A DNA stretch of 64,000 nucleotides from Nereida sp024640765. Lineage in GTDB: Bacteria > Pseudomonadota > Alphaproteobacteria > Rhodobacterales > Rhodobacteraceae. The notes below the pieces were generated by a model that saw only the letters and a program-made list of their open reading frames with translations, did no database searches and was not told where the DNA came from. The position numbers were made by a program, and so were the translations under genes. The number at the start of each line of letters is the position of its first letter. Positions within the stretch are counted from its first letter, which is position 1. The stretch covers positions 1 through 64,000 of the forward strand of contig JAHEEK010000002.1 in NCBI GenBank assembly GCA_024640765.1, written 5' to 3'. Positions 26,038-35,165 of this stretch are shown in pieces.

Positions 26038-27039
26038 CTAGCGCAACCTGATGCGCGGGGCGGGCCCGATGGGAAAGGGGCCGATGGCCATGTTTCCGTT
26101 GCGGAACGTCACAGGCACGTCGAGGGTCGCGGTATTACCTGACAGACCCGCCAGCATCTCAAGGCCCCGCTCGATAAACGGCAACACGCCTTGTGGCACC
26201 ATGTCAGAGTTCTCGGCCACTTTCAGCATTTCGCGCCAATTGGTCGCCTTCAGCTGTATCTCACCGGTCGGGACGCCGTTGCCATCAAGGGTCACATCAC
26301 CCGCCGCCCGCAGATCAAGCCCGCCCCAACTTGCCGCTAACAGGTTCAGATCAATTGAGGTCGGTTGGGGACGCGCTTGTTCAATGGCAAAGCGGTTCCA
26401 TTTGGCGTCAAAACTAGCGGTCACATCGATGGTTAGCCCTTCGATGATTTGCGGTAAAACATCCGCAGGGTCCAATTGTGCCCGCAGGGCATCGGGCAGG
26501 GTGACGTCCTTGAGTTGCGCATAAAAATCACGGGTAAGCTCCGCGTTCGCCGCGCGCCGCACAGATACGGTGCCGTTGGTGATCTGCGTTACGGCACCGC
26601 CGTTGCCCGTTGTTTCAAGTCCTTCAAACGTGAAAGTCGCACTGTCGAGCGTAAGGGCCGTATCATGCAAAAAGACCGCACTTGCGCGCATGTCCTCGGC
26701 GGTGATGTTTGCGCGCGCCAGCGGCGTTGCGATGGTCTGCTCATTAGGCCAAACGGCGATGATGTGGTTGGGCTTGTAGGATAGGGCGAACACCTGAAAG
26801 AACGGCGCGCTCCAAGCCCAGCCGGTGCGCGGATCAGCTAGTTCAAGTGTATTGATCGTTGTGTCAAAGCGAGACGGAAACCCGCGGGTTTCGATGGTGT
26901 CATAGTTGGCCACCCAACCTTGGGCGCTGCGATCGGCGAACCACGCTTTGGCGCTGCGTTCTGCTGCGGTCGATCCAACAAACCAATAGCCTGCCCACAA
27001 TACGGCCGCTGCAAGGCATGCCCCAATAATCCAACGCAT
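26038..27039 (-). CDS. DUF2125 domain-containing protein
   Basis: A 333-aa protein with an N-terminal membrane anchor (WIIGACLAAAVLWAGYWFVG) and a long periplasmic beta-rich region with repeated 'GLETTGNGG', 'GLDLRAAGDVTLDGNG' type strands. It matches the DUF2125 family (PF09898) of alphaproteobacteria; the function is unknown and could be in the cell envelope. ATG 27039 is favoured by AAGGGA 7 nt upstream over the in-frame codon at 27060. It converges with tyrA and diverges from the ChaC-like gene. Confidence 0.85.
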   Translation of the reverse strand: MRWIIGACLAAAVLWAGYWFVGSTAAERSAKAWFADRSAQGWVANYDTIETRGFPSRFDTTINTLELADPRTGWAWSAPFFQVFALSYKPNHIIAVWPNEQTIATPLARANITAEDMRASAVFLHDTALTLDSATFTFEGLETTGNGGAVTQITNGTVSVRRAANAELTRDFYAQLKDVTLPDALRAQLDPADVLPQIIEGLTIDVTASFDAKWNRFAIEQARPQPTSIDLNLLAASWGGLDLRAAGDVTLDGNGVPTGEIQLKATNWREMLKVAENSDMVPQGVLPFIERGLEMLAGLSGNTATLDVPVTFRNGNMAIGPFPIGPAPRIRLR

Positions 27040-27107
27040 CTTATGTTCCCTTCGTTGCATCTTGTGCTGTGCCAGTGTTTACAGAGCCAATACGAAAAGG
27101 GCTAGGC

Positions 27108-27647
27108 ATGATGAACGACGACGCGCTTTGGGTTTTTGCATACGGGTCACTGGTGTGGAATCCGGGCTTTAACGTGGCTGAACAACACATCGGACAGGTG
27201 TCAGGATTTGCGCGGTCGTTTTGTATGTCGTCAATTCATCACCGTGGCACCGTTGCGCAACCAGGTCTTGTCTTGGCACTTGATGCAAAAGATGGGGCAA
27301 GCTGCGAAGGCGTTGCGCTGCGCTCGGCGGACCCAAGTGATGTGGTTTTGGACATGCTGCGCGAACGCGAGTTGGTCAGTTCGGCCTATTATGAAGACTG
27401 GATTGAGGTCAGTTTGCGGGACGGGCGCACGGTAAAGGCGGTTAGCTACATCATCGATCCGACCCACGTACAATATTGCGCTGATCTAACCCTCGAGACC
27501 CAAGCGCAGATTATCGCCCGCAGCACCGGCGGTCGTGGCCCGAATTGTGAATATTTACACAACACCAATGGTCATCTCGAAAGCCTTGGTTTGCGGGATG
27601 AGGATCTGAGATGGCTTTCTGCACGTGTCCGCGAGATTAAGGGTTAA
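27108..27647 (+). CDS. Gamma-glutamylcyclotransferase, ChaC-like
   Basis: A 179-aa protein of the ChaC family (PF04752) that cleaves glutathione to 5-oxoproline and Cys-Gly. The substrate-binding start VFAYGSLVWNPGF is the family hallmark; the catalytic Glu region is in LRERELVSSAYYEDW, and GPNCEYLHNTNGHLESLG closes the domain. Two adjacent ATGs (27108, 27111) are possible; AAAAGG lies upstream. A glutathione-degrading role fits with gloB elsewhere in the window, though they are not linked. Confidence 0.9.
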   Translation: MMNDDALWVFAYGSLVWNPGFNVAEQHIGQVSGFARSFCMSSIHHRGTVAQPGLVLALDAKDGASCEGVALRSADPSDVVLDMLRERELVSSAYYEDWIEVSLRDGRTVKAVSYIIDPTHVQYCADLTLETQAQIIARSTGGRGPNCEYLHNTNGHLESLGLRDEDLRWLSARVREIKG

Positions 27648-27698
27648 CACTTTGCTTTACCCTTTTGGCAGGTCTATGATCAGGCTCAGGAGCCGCAA

Positions 27699-28892
27699 AT
27701 GGTCAGGGACAGGCACATGGATATCTCAACCCGCCAAGTAACGCCGTATTTCAGCCAGCCGTTCCGGCAGGTCATTATGATGCTGATTGCACTGGGTTTG
27801 GTGGGCGTTGGTCTTTACTTGGCACTGCCGCGCATTTTGCCGGTGTTCTTATCTAACCTTTACCTGAACGGCTTCATCCTATTGGTTTTCGTCGTGGGGG
27901 TGTTTGCCTGTTTTTACCAAGTCTACCAACTGGCCGCCTCCGTGCGGTTTATCGAAGGGTTTGCCCAAAACCGCCCCGGCGCGAACATCGCCAAGCCGCC
28001 TTTGCTGATGGCTCCTCTGGCGGCTCTGTTGGGGTCGCGCAAAGCGGAAACGAGCATTTCAACCACGTCTGCGCGATCTATTTTGGATTCTGTCGAAAGT
28101 CGCATTGGCGAGGAGCGGGAGATGACCCGCTACATTACCAACACATTGATCTTCCTCGGCCTTTTGGGGACGTTTTACGGTCTTGCAACTACTGTGCCTG
28201 CTTTGGTTGAGACAATTCGCGGCCTGCAACCCACCGCGGGCGAGGCAGGCGTTGATATGTTCAATCGCTTGATGTCAGGTCTGGATAGCCAGTTGTCCGG
28301 CATGGGCGTGGCGTTTGCATCTTCGCTTTTGGGGCTTGGTGGATCCCTGATTGTGGGCCTGCTGGAACTGTTTGCCAGTCACGGTCAGAACCGCTTTTAC
28401 CGCGAGCTTGAGGAATGGCTGTCATCCATCACACGTTTGTCGTTTTCCGCCGCAGACGGCGACAGCAGCGCCGAGCAAAACTTTATGGCCGGCGTGCTTG
28501 AACACATGTCTGGTCAGATGGACGGTCTGCGCGAGTTGATGGCAGGCTCTGAGGCCAGCCGCAAAACGCTTGAGGGACAGATCGGCGATCTGGCCACAAC
28601 AATGACGAACCTCGCAACCCGCATGGAAACCGGCGACGATACCCGCGATGCCCTTTTGCGCGTGGCGGATGGCCAAGATCGCCTTCTGGCGCAACTTGCC
28701 CAAGGGGGCGGCGGGGGCGAAGGCCTTGATGCTGAGGCACGGATGCGCTTGCGCTCCATTGATGTGCAACTGTTGCGGTTGGTTGAAGAAATTACTGCTG
28801 GTCGTCTTGAAACAACGGCTGAAATTCGTGGTGATCTCGCGCGTTTGACCAACACCATCGAGCGTGCAATCGCTGCTGAGGACGGCGCTTAA
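27699..28892 (+). CDS. MotA/TolQ/ExbB-like proton channel subunit
   Basis: A 397-aa inner-membrane protein with two early helices (about 24-46 and 56-78), then a MotA/ExbB domain with helices near 148-172 (TNTLIFLGLLGTFYGLATT) and 205-230 (GMGVAFASSLLGLGGSLIVGL). The C-terminal third is a hydrophilic coiled-coil tail with a glycine run. AGGAG 6 nt before ATG 27699 sets the start. It is followed two bases later by a MotB-like gene, so the pair should form an ion-driven stator. No flagellar genes are nearby, so it is not evidently a flagellar motor. Confidence 0.85.
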   Translation: MVRDRHMDISTRQVTPYFSQPFRQVIMMLIALGLVGVGLYLALPRILPVFLSNLYLNGFILLVFVVGVFACFYQVYQLAASVRFIEGFAQNRPGANIAKPPLLMAPLAALLGSRKAETSISTTSARSILDSVESRIGEEREMTRYITNTLIFLGLLGTFYGLATTVPALVETIRGLQPTAGEAGVDMFNRLMSGLDSQLSGMGVAFASSLLGLGGSLIVGLLELFASHGQNRFYRELEEWLSSITRLSFSAADGDSSAEQNFMAGVLEHMSGQMDGLRELMAGSEASRKTLEGQIGDLATTMTNLATRMETGDDTRDALLRVADGQDRLLAQLAQGGGGGEGLDAEARMRLRSIDVQLLRLVEEITAGRLETTAEIRGDLARLTNTIERAIAAEDGA

Positions 28893-28894
28893 GC

Positions 28895-30610
28895 ATGGCG
28901 CTGGCGCAACGCAGAAACGGTATCCAAGCCTCGATCTGGCCGGGGTTCGTGGATGCGATGACGGCGCTTTTGCTTGTGTTGATGTTCGTGCTGACCATTT
29001 TCATGGTGGTCCAGGCGGTCCTGCGTGAGACGATTACAGGCCAAGAAAACGAGCTAAGTGAATTGGGTGCAGAAGTTGGCGCGTTGTCGGCGGCTTTGGG
29101 CCTGGCGACCAGTCAGCGCGATGATCTGCGTGTTGAGTTGGGTAGTTTGCGCGCGACACTTTCCCAAGCTGAGGATGATATCGACGCCCGCGATGCGCGC
29201 ATCCGCGACTTTGAGGCCCAAGTTGCTGCCCTTTTGGTGCAGCAGTCCCAGATACAGGCGCAAATTACCGCACTTCAGGGTGAAAATGCGCAAATTCTGT
29301 CAGATAAAGAAGCGCTTGATCTGGCATTGGCTGCGGCGCGTGATGAAATCAGTGCAGGCGAGCAGGCCGCACGTTTGGCTGCTGCGCGCCGTGATGCCCT
29401 CGAAGCGTTAATCGCGGATTTGCGCGCCGAAAACACCGAGACGACAGCCCTGCTCAGCCAGACTGAACAGGCCCTGACGGATGCACAGCAAGAACTAAGC
29501 GATGCCGAAATTGCCCGGATCGCAGATGCGCAGGCGGCAGCGGCGCTGCGTGCACGGCTTGAAGCGGCACAAGACGAGTTAACCGCAACCACATTGGCCC
29601 TTGAGGCTAAGCGCCAAGAGGCCGAAGACACCCTGACATTGCTAGCCGCGACCCAAGAGACCCGTGATGATCTGAACGCGCGCTTGGCCCAAGCCTTGCT
29701 TAATCTGGAACAAACGGACGCAGAATTTGGTGCGCTTCAAAACCGTGTGGATGCGGATACGGCTTCTGTGCAAGCAGAGTTAAGCGCGCTTTTGGCGGCC
29801 AAGCTTACGGCTGAAAACGAAGCAGCCCTTCGCTTGACGGAGGCGCAACAACGCGCCGCTCTTTTAGCCGAAGCCAATAAGGAGCTTTCGCTTGTTGAGG
29901 CGCAGTCTGCTGAAGATCAACGCAAAATCACACTACTCAACCAGCAAATTGGTGAGCTGCGCAGTCAGCTTTCCTCGTTGCAAGGTATTCTGGATGCGGC
30001 CGCCGAAGCCGATGCGCAGGCCGATATTCAAATTCAAACGTTGGGCCAAAACCTGAACGCAGCACTCGCCCGCGCCGCCACCGAGGAGCGCAAGCGCCGC
30101 CGTCTTGAAGAGGCTGAACGCAAACGTCTTGAGGCTGAGGCCGTTGATCTTGCCAAATACCGGTCGGACTTTTTTGCGCAGCTTCGCGACCTTCTTGATG
30201 GTCAGGACGGCGTGCGCATCGAAGGGGATCGTTTTGTGTTTTCGTCCGAGGTTCTGTTCGCCCAAGGCCAAGCGGATTTGTCAGCGGACGGCGAGGCAGA
30301 AATCGCCAAAGTTGCACGCATCCTTCGCGACATTGCGGGCGACATCCCTGATGGGATTGATTGGGTGATCCGTGTCGACGGGCACACAGATGACATCCCG
30401 CTTTCTGGGCTGGGCGAATTCCGTAACAACTGGGAACTTAGCCAAGCACGCGCCTTGTCCGTGGTGCTTTATATGGTGAACTTTCTAGGCCTGCCACCGG
30501 ACCGTTTGGCGGCCAATGGCTTTGGGCAATACCAACCTGTGAACCCTGCCGACACAGATGTAGCGCGCGCGCAGAACCGCCGGATTGAGTTGAAGCTTAC
30601 TGAAAAATAA
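28895..30610 (+). CDS. MotB/OmpA-like peptidoglycan-binding protein with long coiled coil
   Basis: A 571-aa protein. One N-terminal helix follows WPGFVDAMTALLLVLMFVL and carries an Asp (D20) at the place of the proton-carrying Asp of MotB. Residues about 45-420 are almost all coiled coil, rich in Ala, Glu, Leu and Gln. The last 140 residues are an OmpA-type peptidoglycan-binding domain (FSSEVLFAQGQADLS, VDGHTDDIPL, NNWELSQARALSV, ANGFGQYQPVNP). The very long stalk is unlike flagellar MotB and suggests that force is carried across the periplasm. It is conserved next to the MotA-like gene; the function is not known. Confidence 0.85.
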   Translation: MALAQRRNGIQASIWPGFVDAMTALLLVLMFVLTIFMVVQAVLRETITGQENELSELGAEVGALSAALGLATSQRDDLRVELGSLRATLSQAEDDIDARDARIRDFEAQVAALLVQQSQIQAQITALQGENAQILSDKEALDLALAAARDEISAGEQAARLAAARRDALEALIADLRAENTETTALLSQTEQALTDAQQELSDAEIARIADAQAAAALRARLEAAQDELTATTLALEAKRQEAEDTLTLLAATQETRDDLNARLAQALLNLEQTDAEFGALQNRVDADTASVQAELSALLAAKLTAENEAALRLTEAQQRAALLAEANKELSLVEAQSAEDQRKITLLNQQIGELRSQLSSLQGILDAAAEADAQADIQIQTLGQNLNAALARAATEERKRRRLEEAERKRLEAEAVDLAKYRSDFFAQLRDLLDGQDGVRIEGDRFVFSSEVLFAQGQADLSADGEAEIAKVARILRDIAGDIPDGIDWVIRVDGHTDDIPLSGLGEFRNNWELSQARALSVVLYMVNFLGLPPDRLAANGFGQYQPVNPADTDVARAQNRRIELKLTEK

Positions 30611-30614
30611 CCGT

Positions 30615-31630
30615 CTATTCGACGCGCATTTGCGTAAGGGTCTCCTGAATGACGCGGCCCGCGCGGGTAAGAGTGACGGTCCCTTCATAGGTGCCACGTG
30701 GCCAGCCAACACCGCGCAGCGGTTTGCCAGCCGCGCGCATCGCTTGGGCTTGGGCGCGTTTGAACAGCGTGGTGTGGTCCAAGATTTCACCTGCGGGGCC
30801 AGTGATATTCAGGGCCATCACATCGCCGCGCTTAACCCCAAAAGCCAACCCCCAAAGCACGATGGCCTCTTGGGTGATGCTGAGTCTGTTTGTGTGGCAT
30901 TCCCCGCTTTGACGGCGTCATAGTCTGGTAACCCGCCCAAAAAGCCCGCGTCGATCAAGCCGGCTGGTTCATAGGTGGGGGCATCGCGCCACAGGGTTCT
31001 GGCGGGTGTCTGTGTGCATGTCGTGTCGAGTGTGTCTGCAGTTTGTGCATCAAATGGATCAATAACCTGCCCATCTTTGCGAACCGAGAAATGCAGGTGT
31101 GGGAATTGCGTGTTGCCGCTTAGCCCCACTTGCCCAAGGACGGTACCTACATCAACGGCGTCGCCTTCGCGCACGGCAAGTGAGCCACGTTTGAGGTGAC
31201 AATACTGCGTGTTCCACCCGTTTTGATGCTCAATAACCACGCCGTTACCGCATTCACGGTCCGCAAACGCGGCGCTGTTTTCTGCCGTGGCAATCTGATC
31301 TGGCATCCCGTCACGCACACCTTGGACACGGCCGGCTGCAGCGGCCAAAACATCTACGCCGCCTTCCATGTCGCGCAATGTGGGCAGTGCGAAATCCGTA
31401 CCTTTGTGTGTGTCATAACTCAGGCTACCACAGGTGAAATCCATGCCTTCGTCGCTTGGGTCGCGGTCAACGAATTGTTGGATATAACAGTCCTCACCCA
31501 AGGTGCAGGCGATCGGTAAATCGATCGTGAACTCAACTGCGGCGTCGCTTGCTAACGCAAGTGATGCAGCGCAAACGAAAGGGGCCACGTTTGCAGCGCC
31601 TTTCAGGTAACGTATCATAAATGGCGTCAT
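30615..31630 (-). pseudogene. M23 family metallopeptidase, frameshifted near the 3' end
   Basis: Periplasmic zinc peptidase that cuts peptidoglycan crosslinks. Starting at 31630 there is a signal peptide, then the LytM core: HKGTDFALPT (first His and Asp ligands), GNGVVIEHQNGWNTQYCHLKRGSL and HLHFSVRKDG. The frame runs past this domain to about 30905 and then leaves the conserved path; an overlapping frame continues with ITQEAIVLWGLAFGVKRGD and GEILDHTT down to 30615. One extra G in the short run at 30902-30905 rejoins the two. The catalytic domain is intact, so a truncated active product is possible. It lies downstream of clpA and converges with the MotB-like gene. Confidence 0.8.
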
Positions 31631-31669
31631 GTGGCACTCAATCTGGTCGCGTGCGCAAATGTGGCGCGC

Positions 31670-33991
31670 CTAGTCTGCGGTCAGAAGAGGCGGCTTTTTA
31701 CTGCCAATCTGCGCTTTTGCTGGCTCTTCGATGCGAATGTCCAACTCGCCTTTCTTGACACCAACTTTCACGACGCCGCCTTTCAGCAGCTTGCCAAACA
31801 GCAACTCCTCGGCGAGGGGCTTTTTGATGTGCTCTTGGATCACACGGCCAAGCGGACGCGCGCCCATCTTCTCATCATAGCCCTTGTCGCCCAACCACTC
31901 AGCCGCCGCGGGGGTCAGCTCAATCGTCACGTTGCGGTCCATCAGCTGTGCCTCAAGTTGCAGCACAAACTTCTCAACCACTTGGCTAATCACTTCTTTG
32001 CCAAGCGGCGCGAAGGCCACCACTGCATCAAGACGGTTGCGGAATTCAGGCGTGAACATTCGTTCGATTGCTGCGGTGTCCTCGCCCTCGCGGCGATCAC
32101 GACCAAAGCCCATCGGCGCGCGCGCCTGATCTGACGCGCCCGCGTTGGATGTCATGATCAAGATCACGTTGCGGAAGTCTGTCGCGCGGCCGTTGTGGTC
32201 AGTCAATTTGCCGTGGTCCATGACCTGTAGCAAAATGTTGAACACATCGGGGTGCGCTTTTTCGATCTCATCAAGCAGCAACACACAGTGCGGGTTTTGA
32301 TCCACGCCATCTGTCAGCATGCCGCCCTGATCGAAGCCCACGTATCCGGGAGGCGCCCCAATAAGGCGGGAAATCGCGTGTTTCTCCATGTACTCAGACA
32401 TGTCAAAGCGCAGCATCTCAACGCCTAGGGTATCTGCCAACTGGCGTGCAACTTCGGTTTTACCAACGCCTGTTGGACCCGCAAAGAGGTAATTACCAAT
32501 GGGTTTTTCAGGCTCGCGCAGACCTGCACGGGCCAGTTTGATTGCCGACGAAAGCGCCTCAATGGCGGGATTTTGGCCGAACACAACGCGTTTCAGCGAT
32601 GTCTCAAGATCTTTGAGCACTTCTGCGTCGTCCTTGCTGACGTTCTTTGGCGGGATGCGCGCGATCTTGGCCACAACGGCTTCAATCTCTTTGGCGCCAA
32701 TGGTCTTGCGCTTTTTGCTTTCCGCCAACAGGTGCTGTGCCGCACCCGCTTCATCAATCACGTCAATCGCTTTATCGGGCAGTTTGCGGTCATTAATATA
32801 GCGCGCAGACAGCTCAACCGCTGATTTGATCGCCTCGGATGTGTATTTGATGGCGTGGTGATCCTCGAAATATGGCTTGATGCCCTTCAGGATTTTGATC
32901 GCATCTTCCACGCTCGGCTCGTTCACATCGATCTTCTGGAACCGGCGCGACAAAGCGCGGTCCTTTTCAAAGTGCTGACGGAATTCTTTGTAGGTCGTTG
33001 ATCCCATGCAGCGCAATTTGCCGCCCGCAAGCGCAGGTTTCAGCAAGTTTGACGCATCCATTGCACCGCCTGATGTCGCGCCCGCACCGATAATTGTGTG
33101 GATCTCATCGATAAACAGTACTGCGTCATCGTGATCTTCCAGCTCGCTCATCACGGCTTTCAGACGCTCTTCAAAGTCGCCGCGGTAGCGTGTGCCCGCA
33201 AGCAGCGCGCCCATATCAAGCGAATAGATAATCGTGTTCGACAACACATCCGGTGTCTCACCGCTGACAATCTTATAGGCCAAGCCTTCTGCAATGGCCG
33301 TTTTACCAACGCCCGGATCGCCCACCAACAGCGGGTTGTTCTTGCGGCGACGGCACAACACCTGAATGCAGCGCTCAACTTCGTGGGCGCGTCCGATCAG
33401 CGGATCAACATCGCCTTTGCGCGACTTCACGTTCAAATCCACGCAGTATTTATCAAGCGCACTTTCTTTGGTGTCGCCATCTGTAACGCCTTGGGCTTCT
33501 TCTTCCAAATCGGTCGAGCCTTTGGGGCCGCGGTCCTCACCGTAGGCAGGGTCTTTTGCAACACCGTGTGCGATGAAGTTCACCGCGTCGTAGCGTGTCA
33601 TGTCTTGGGCTTGTAGGAAGTAGGCTGCGTTACTTTCGCGTTCTGCAAAAATCGCCACCAAAACATTGGCGCCTGTCACTTCGGTCCGGCCCGATGATTG
33701 TACATGGATCGCCGCGCGCTGGATCACCCGCTGAAACGCGGCTGTCGGCACGGCCTCGGACCCTTCAACGTCTGTGACAAGGGTCGACAGGTCGTCGTCA
33801 ATAAAGTCGGTTAGCGTTTTACTCAGCGCTTCGAGGTCCACACTGCACGCCTTCATGACCTTCGCGGCGTCCGGCTCGTCCACAAGTGCCAACAACAAGT
33901 GCTCAAGGGTGGCCAACTCGTGGTTGTTCGCGTTGGCCGTAGCCAGCGCCTGATGGATTGCTTGCTCAAGAGAGGTCGAAAATGATGGCAC
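31670..33991 (-). CDS. clpA: ATP-dependent Clp protease ATP-binding subunit ClpA
   Basis: Hsp100 unfoldase that feeds ClpP, 773 aa from GTG 33991 (AAAGGACACGAAC upstream). N-terminal repeat domain (SFSTSLEQAIHQALATA, LATLEHLLLALVDE), AAA-1 with Walker A GDPGVGKT and Walker B LFIDEIHTIIGAG, AAA-2 with GPTGVGKT and LLLDEIEKAHPDV, and a C-terminal D2-small domain. The length and the lack of a middle coiled coil separate it from ClpB. No clpS gene is seen beside it, although ClpA often has clpS upstream. Confidence 0.96.
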   Translation of the reverse strand: MPSFSTSLEQAIHQALATANANNHELATLEHLLLALVDEPDAAKVMKACSVDLEALSKTLTDFIDDDLSTLVTDVEGSEAVPTAAFQRVIQRAAIHVQSSGRTEVTGANVLVAIFAERESNAAYFLQAQDMTRYDAVNFIAHGVAKDPAYGEDRGPKGSTDLEEEAQGVTDGDTKESALDKYCVDLNVKSRKGDVDPLIGRAHEVERCIQVLCRRRKNNPLLVGDPGVGKTAIAEGLAYKIVSGETPDVLSNTIIYSLDMGALLAGTRYRGDFEERLKAVMSELEDHDDAVLFIDEIHTIIGAGATSGGAMDASNLLKPALAGGKLRCMGSTTYKEFRQHFEKDRALSRRFQKIDVNEPSVEDAIKILKGIKPYFEDHHAIKYTSEAIKSAVELSARYINDRKLPDKAIDVIDEAGAAQHLLAESKKRKTIGAKEIEAVVAKIARIPPKNVSKDDAEVLKDLETSLKRVVFGQNPAIEALSSAIKLARAGLREPEKPIGNYLFAGPTGVGKTEVARQLADTLGVEMLRFDMSEYMEKHAISRLIGAPPGYVGFDQGGMLTDGVDQNPHCVLLLDEIEKAHPDVFNILLQVMDHGKLTDHNGRATDFRNVILIMTSNAGASDQARAPMGFGRDRREGEDTAAIERMFTPEFRNRLDAVVAFAPLGKEVISQVVEKFVLQLEAQLMDRNVTIELTPAAAEWLGDKGYDEKMGARPLGRVIQEHIKKPLAEELLFGKLLKGGVVKVGVKKGELDIRIEEPAKAQIGSKKPPLLTAD

Positions 33992-34238
33992 GTTCGTGTC
34001 CTTTCGGTCTTCTAGGGTCAGACTGGATACGTCGGGAATACGCGCACCCACATCTTGCCGTGGCCTAATACTGTTAAAGTTCGCTTGATTTTACGAACCT
34101 TCAAGGAGTTTCTTTCACTTTTCGCTCAGATTTCACGAAATTTGCTGAAATCGGCACGATTTGGTGGCAATTCGTCAGTCGGGCACGGCTCAAAGCAGTG
34201 CTCCGCGAAAAACCAAGTGGGTTAACGGGGTGAGGTGG
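33992..34238. other. Intergenic region between gloB and clpA
   Basis: The 247 bp downstream of gloB and upstream of clpA are AT-richer than the genes. On the minus strand TTGAAG and an AT-rich stretch around 34060-34110 may include the clpA promoter, but no confident pair of boxes and no CIRCE element was seen. Confidence 0.4.
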
Positions 34239-35012
34239 TTAAAAGTTGTCTTTGCGTTGGCGCACTTCTGCAAAGACGTTCGCTGCTGCTGCTCCACTCA
34301 TATTTATGGCGCTAGCCAAGACTTGCAAGTCCGCGCGCAGATATGGGTTGGTCTCTTTTTCCTCACTTAAACGTGATGGTACGGTGGGCAGTCCCTTTGC
34401 ACGTTTCGCGCCGACCCGTTCGGCAAGGGCGTGCAGCGCTTCGTTTTTGGGCTCAATGGTTAGGGCAAAAGCCAGATTGGCTTGCGTATATTCATGGCCC
34501 GAACAAACCCACGTGTGATCTGGAAGCGTGCGCAGGCGTTGCATACTGTCCCACATCTGCGCGGCCGTTCCTTCAAACAGACGTCCACAGCCCAACGTCA
34601 TTAAACTGTCGGCAGTAAAAATGCATTCAGCGTCCGGTGCGTGAATGGCGATGTGTCCCACCGTGTGACCGGGGACATCAATGATGTGACACGGCGTGTC
34701 AGACAGCATGATCTCTGCGCCCGCGTTAACGGCAATATCAAGGGGTGGCAGGCGGTGCGCATCAGCGGCGTTGCCCACTACTTTACTGCCAAAGGCGGCT
34801 ACCAGTTCGGCCAGCCCGTCCACATGATCGTTGTGGTGGTGTGTGATCACAATATGCTCAAGTCCCCACCCACGGTCGTTCAAGACGGTCATAATGGGCG
34901 CGGCTTCGGGCGCATCAATAAGCGTGGTGCTGCCGGTGACGGCGTTATGGATCAAAAATGCATAGTTATCATTGACGCGAAACACGCTTGGGTCGACCCG
35001 CGTGTGGATCAT
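34239..35012 (-). CDS. gloB: Hydroxyacylglutathione hydrolase (glyoxalase II)
   Basis: Metallo-beta-lactamase-fold hydrolase that splits S-D-lactoylglutathione in methylglyoxal detoxification. Metal-binding THHHNDHVDG, DVPGHTVGH, FTADSLM and SGHEYTQANL are all present, and the GloB-specific C-terminal domain ends with NPYLRADL. ATG 35012 gives 257 aa, the family length, and GGAAG lies 5 nt upstream; ATG 35081 is an in-frame alternative. The N-terminal strand (IHTRVDPSVFRVNDNYAF) carries a short unusual insertion before DNYAF. It is divergent from the methyltransferase gene. Confidence 0.92.
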   Translation of the reverse strand: MIHTRVDPSVFRVNDNYAFLIHNAVTGSTTLIDAPEAAPIMTVLNDRGWGLEHIVITHHHNDHVDGLAELVAAFGSKVVGNAADAHRLPPLDIAVNAGAEIMLSDTPCHIIDVPGHTVGHIAIHAPDAECIFTADSLMTLGCGRLFEGTAAQMWDSMQRLRTLPDHTWVCSGHEYTQANLAFALTIEPKNEALHALAERVGAKRAKGLPTVPSRLSEEKETNPYLRADLQVLASAINMSGAAAANVFAEVRQRKDNF

Positions 35013-35165
35013 CACAACTTCCAACGCGCCGCGTGTGGTGACATGAAAAGCAATTTCGTTGGATGGCTGGTTTTTGATCATAATATCTGTAACTCTCGCA
35101 GGTAGTTTATTCGTGAGGGCAGGGCCGCTGGCCTGCCTAACATATCTTTCAGAGGCCGCGCTGCA

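Noticed and set aside
27699..30610. Zorya-type anti-phage system (ZorA/ZorB are MotA/MotB-like)
   Set aside because: No ZorC, ZorD or ZorE-like gene is next to the pair; the flanks are a ChaC-like gene and an M23 peptidase. It looks like a general envelope pair.
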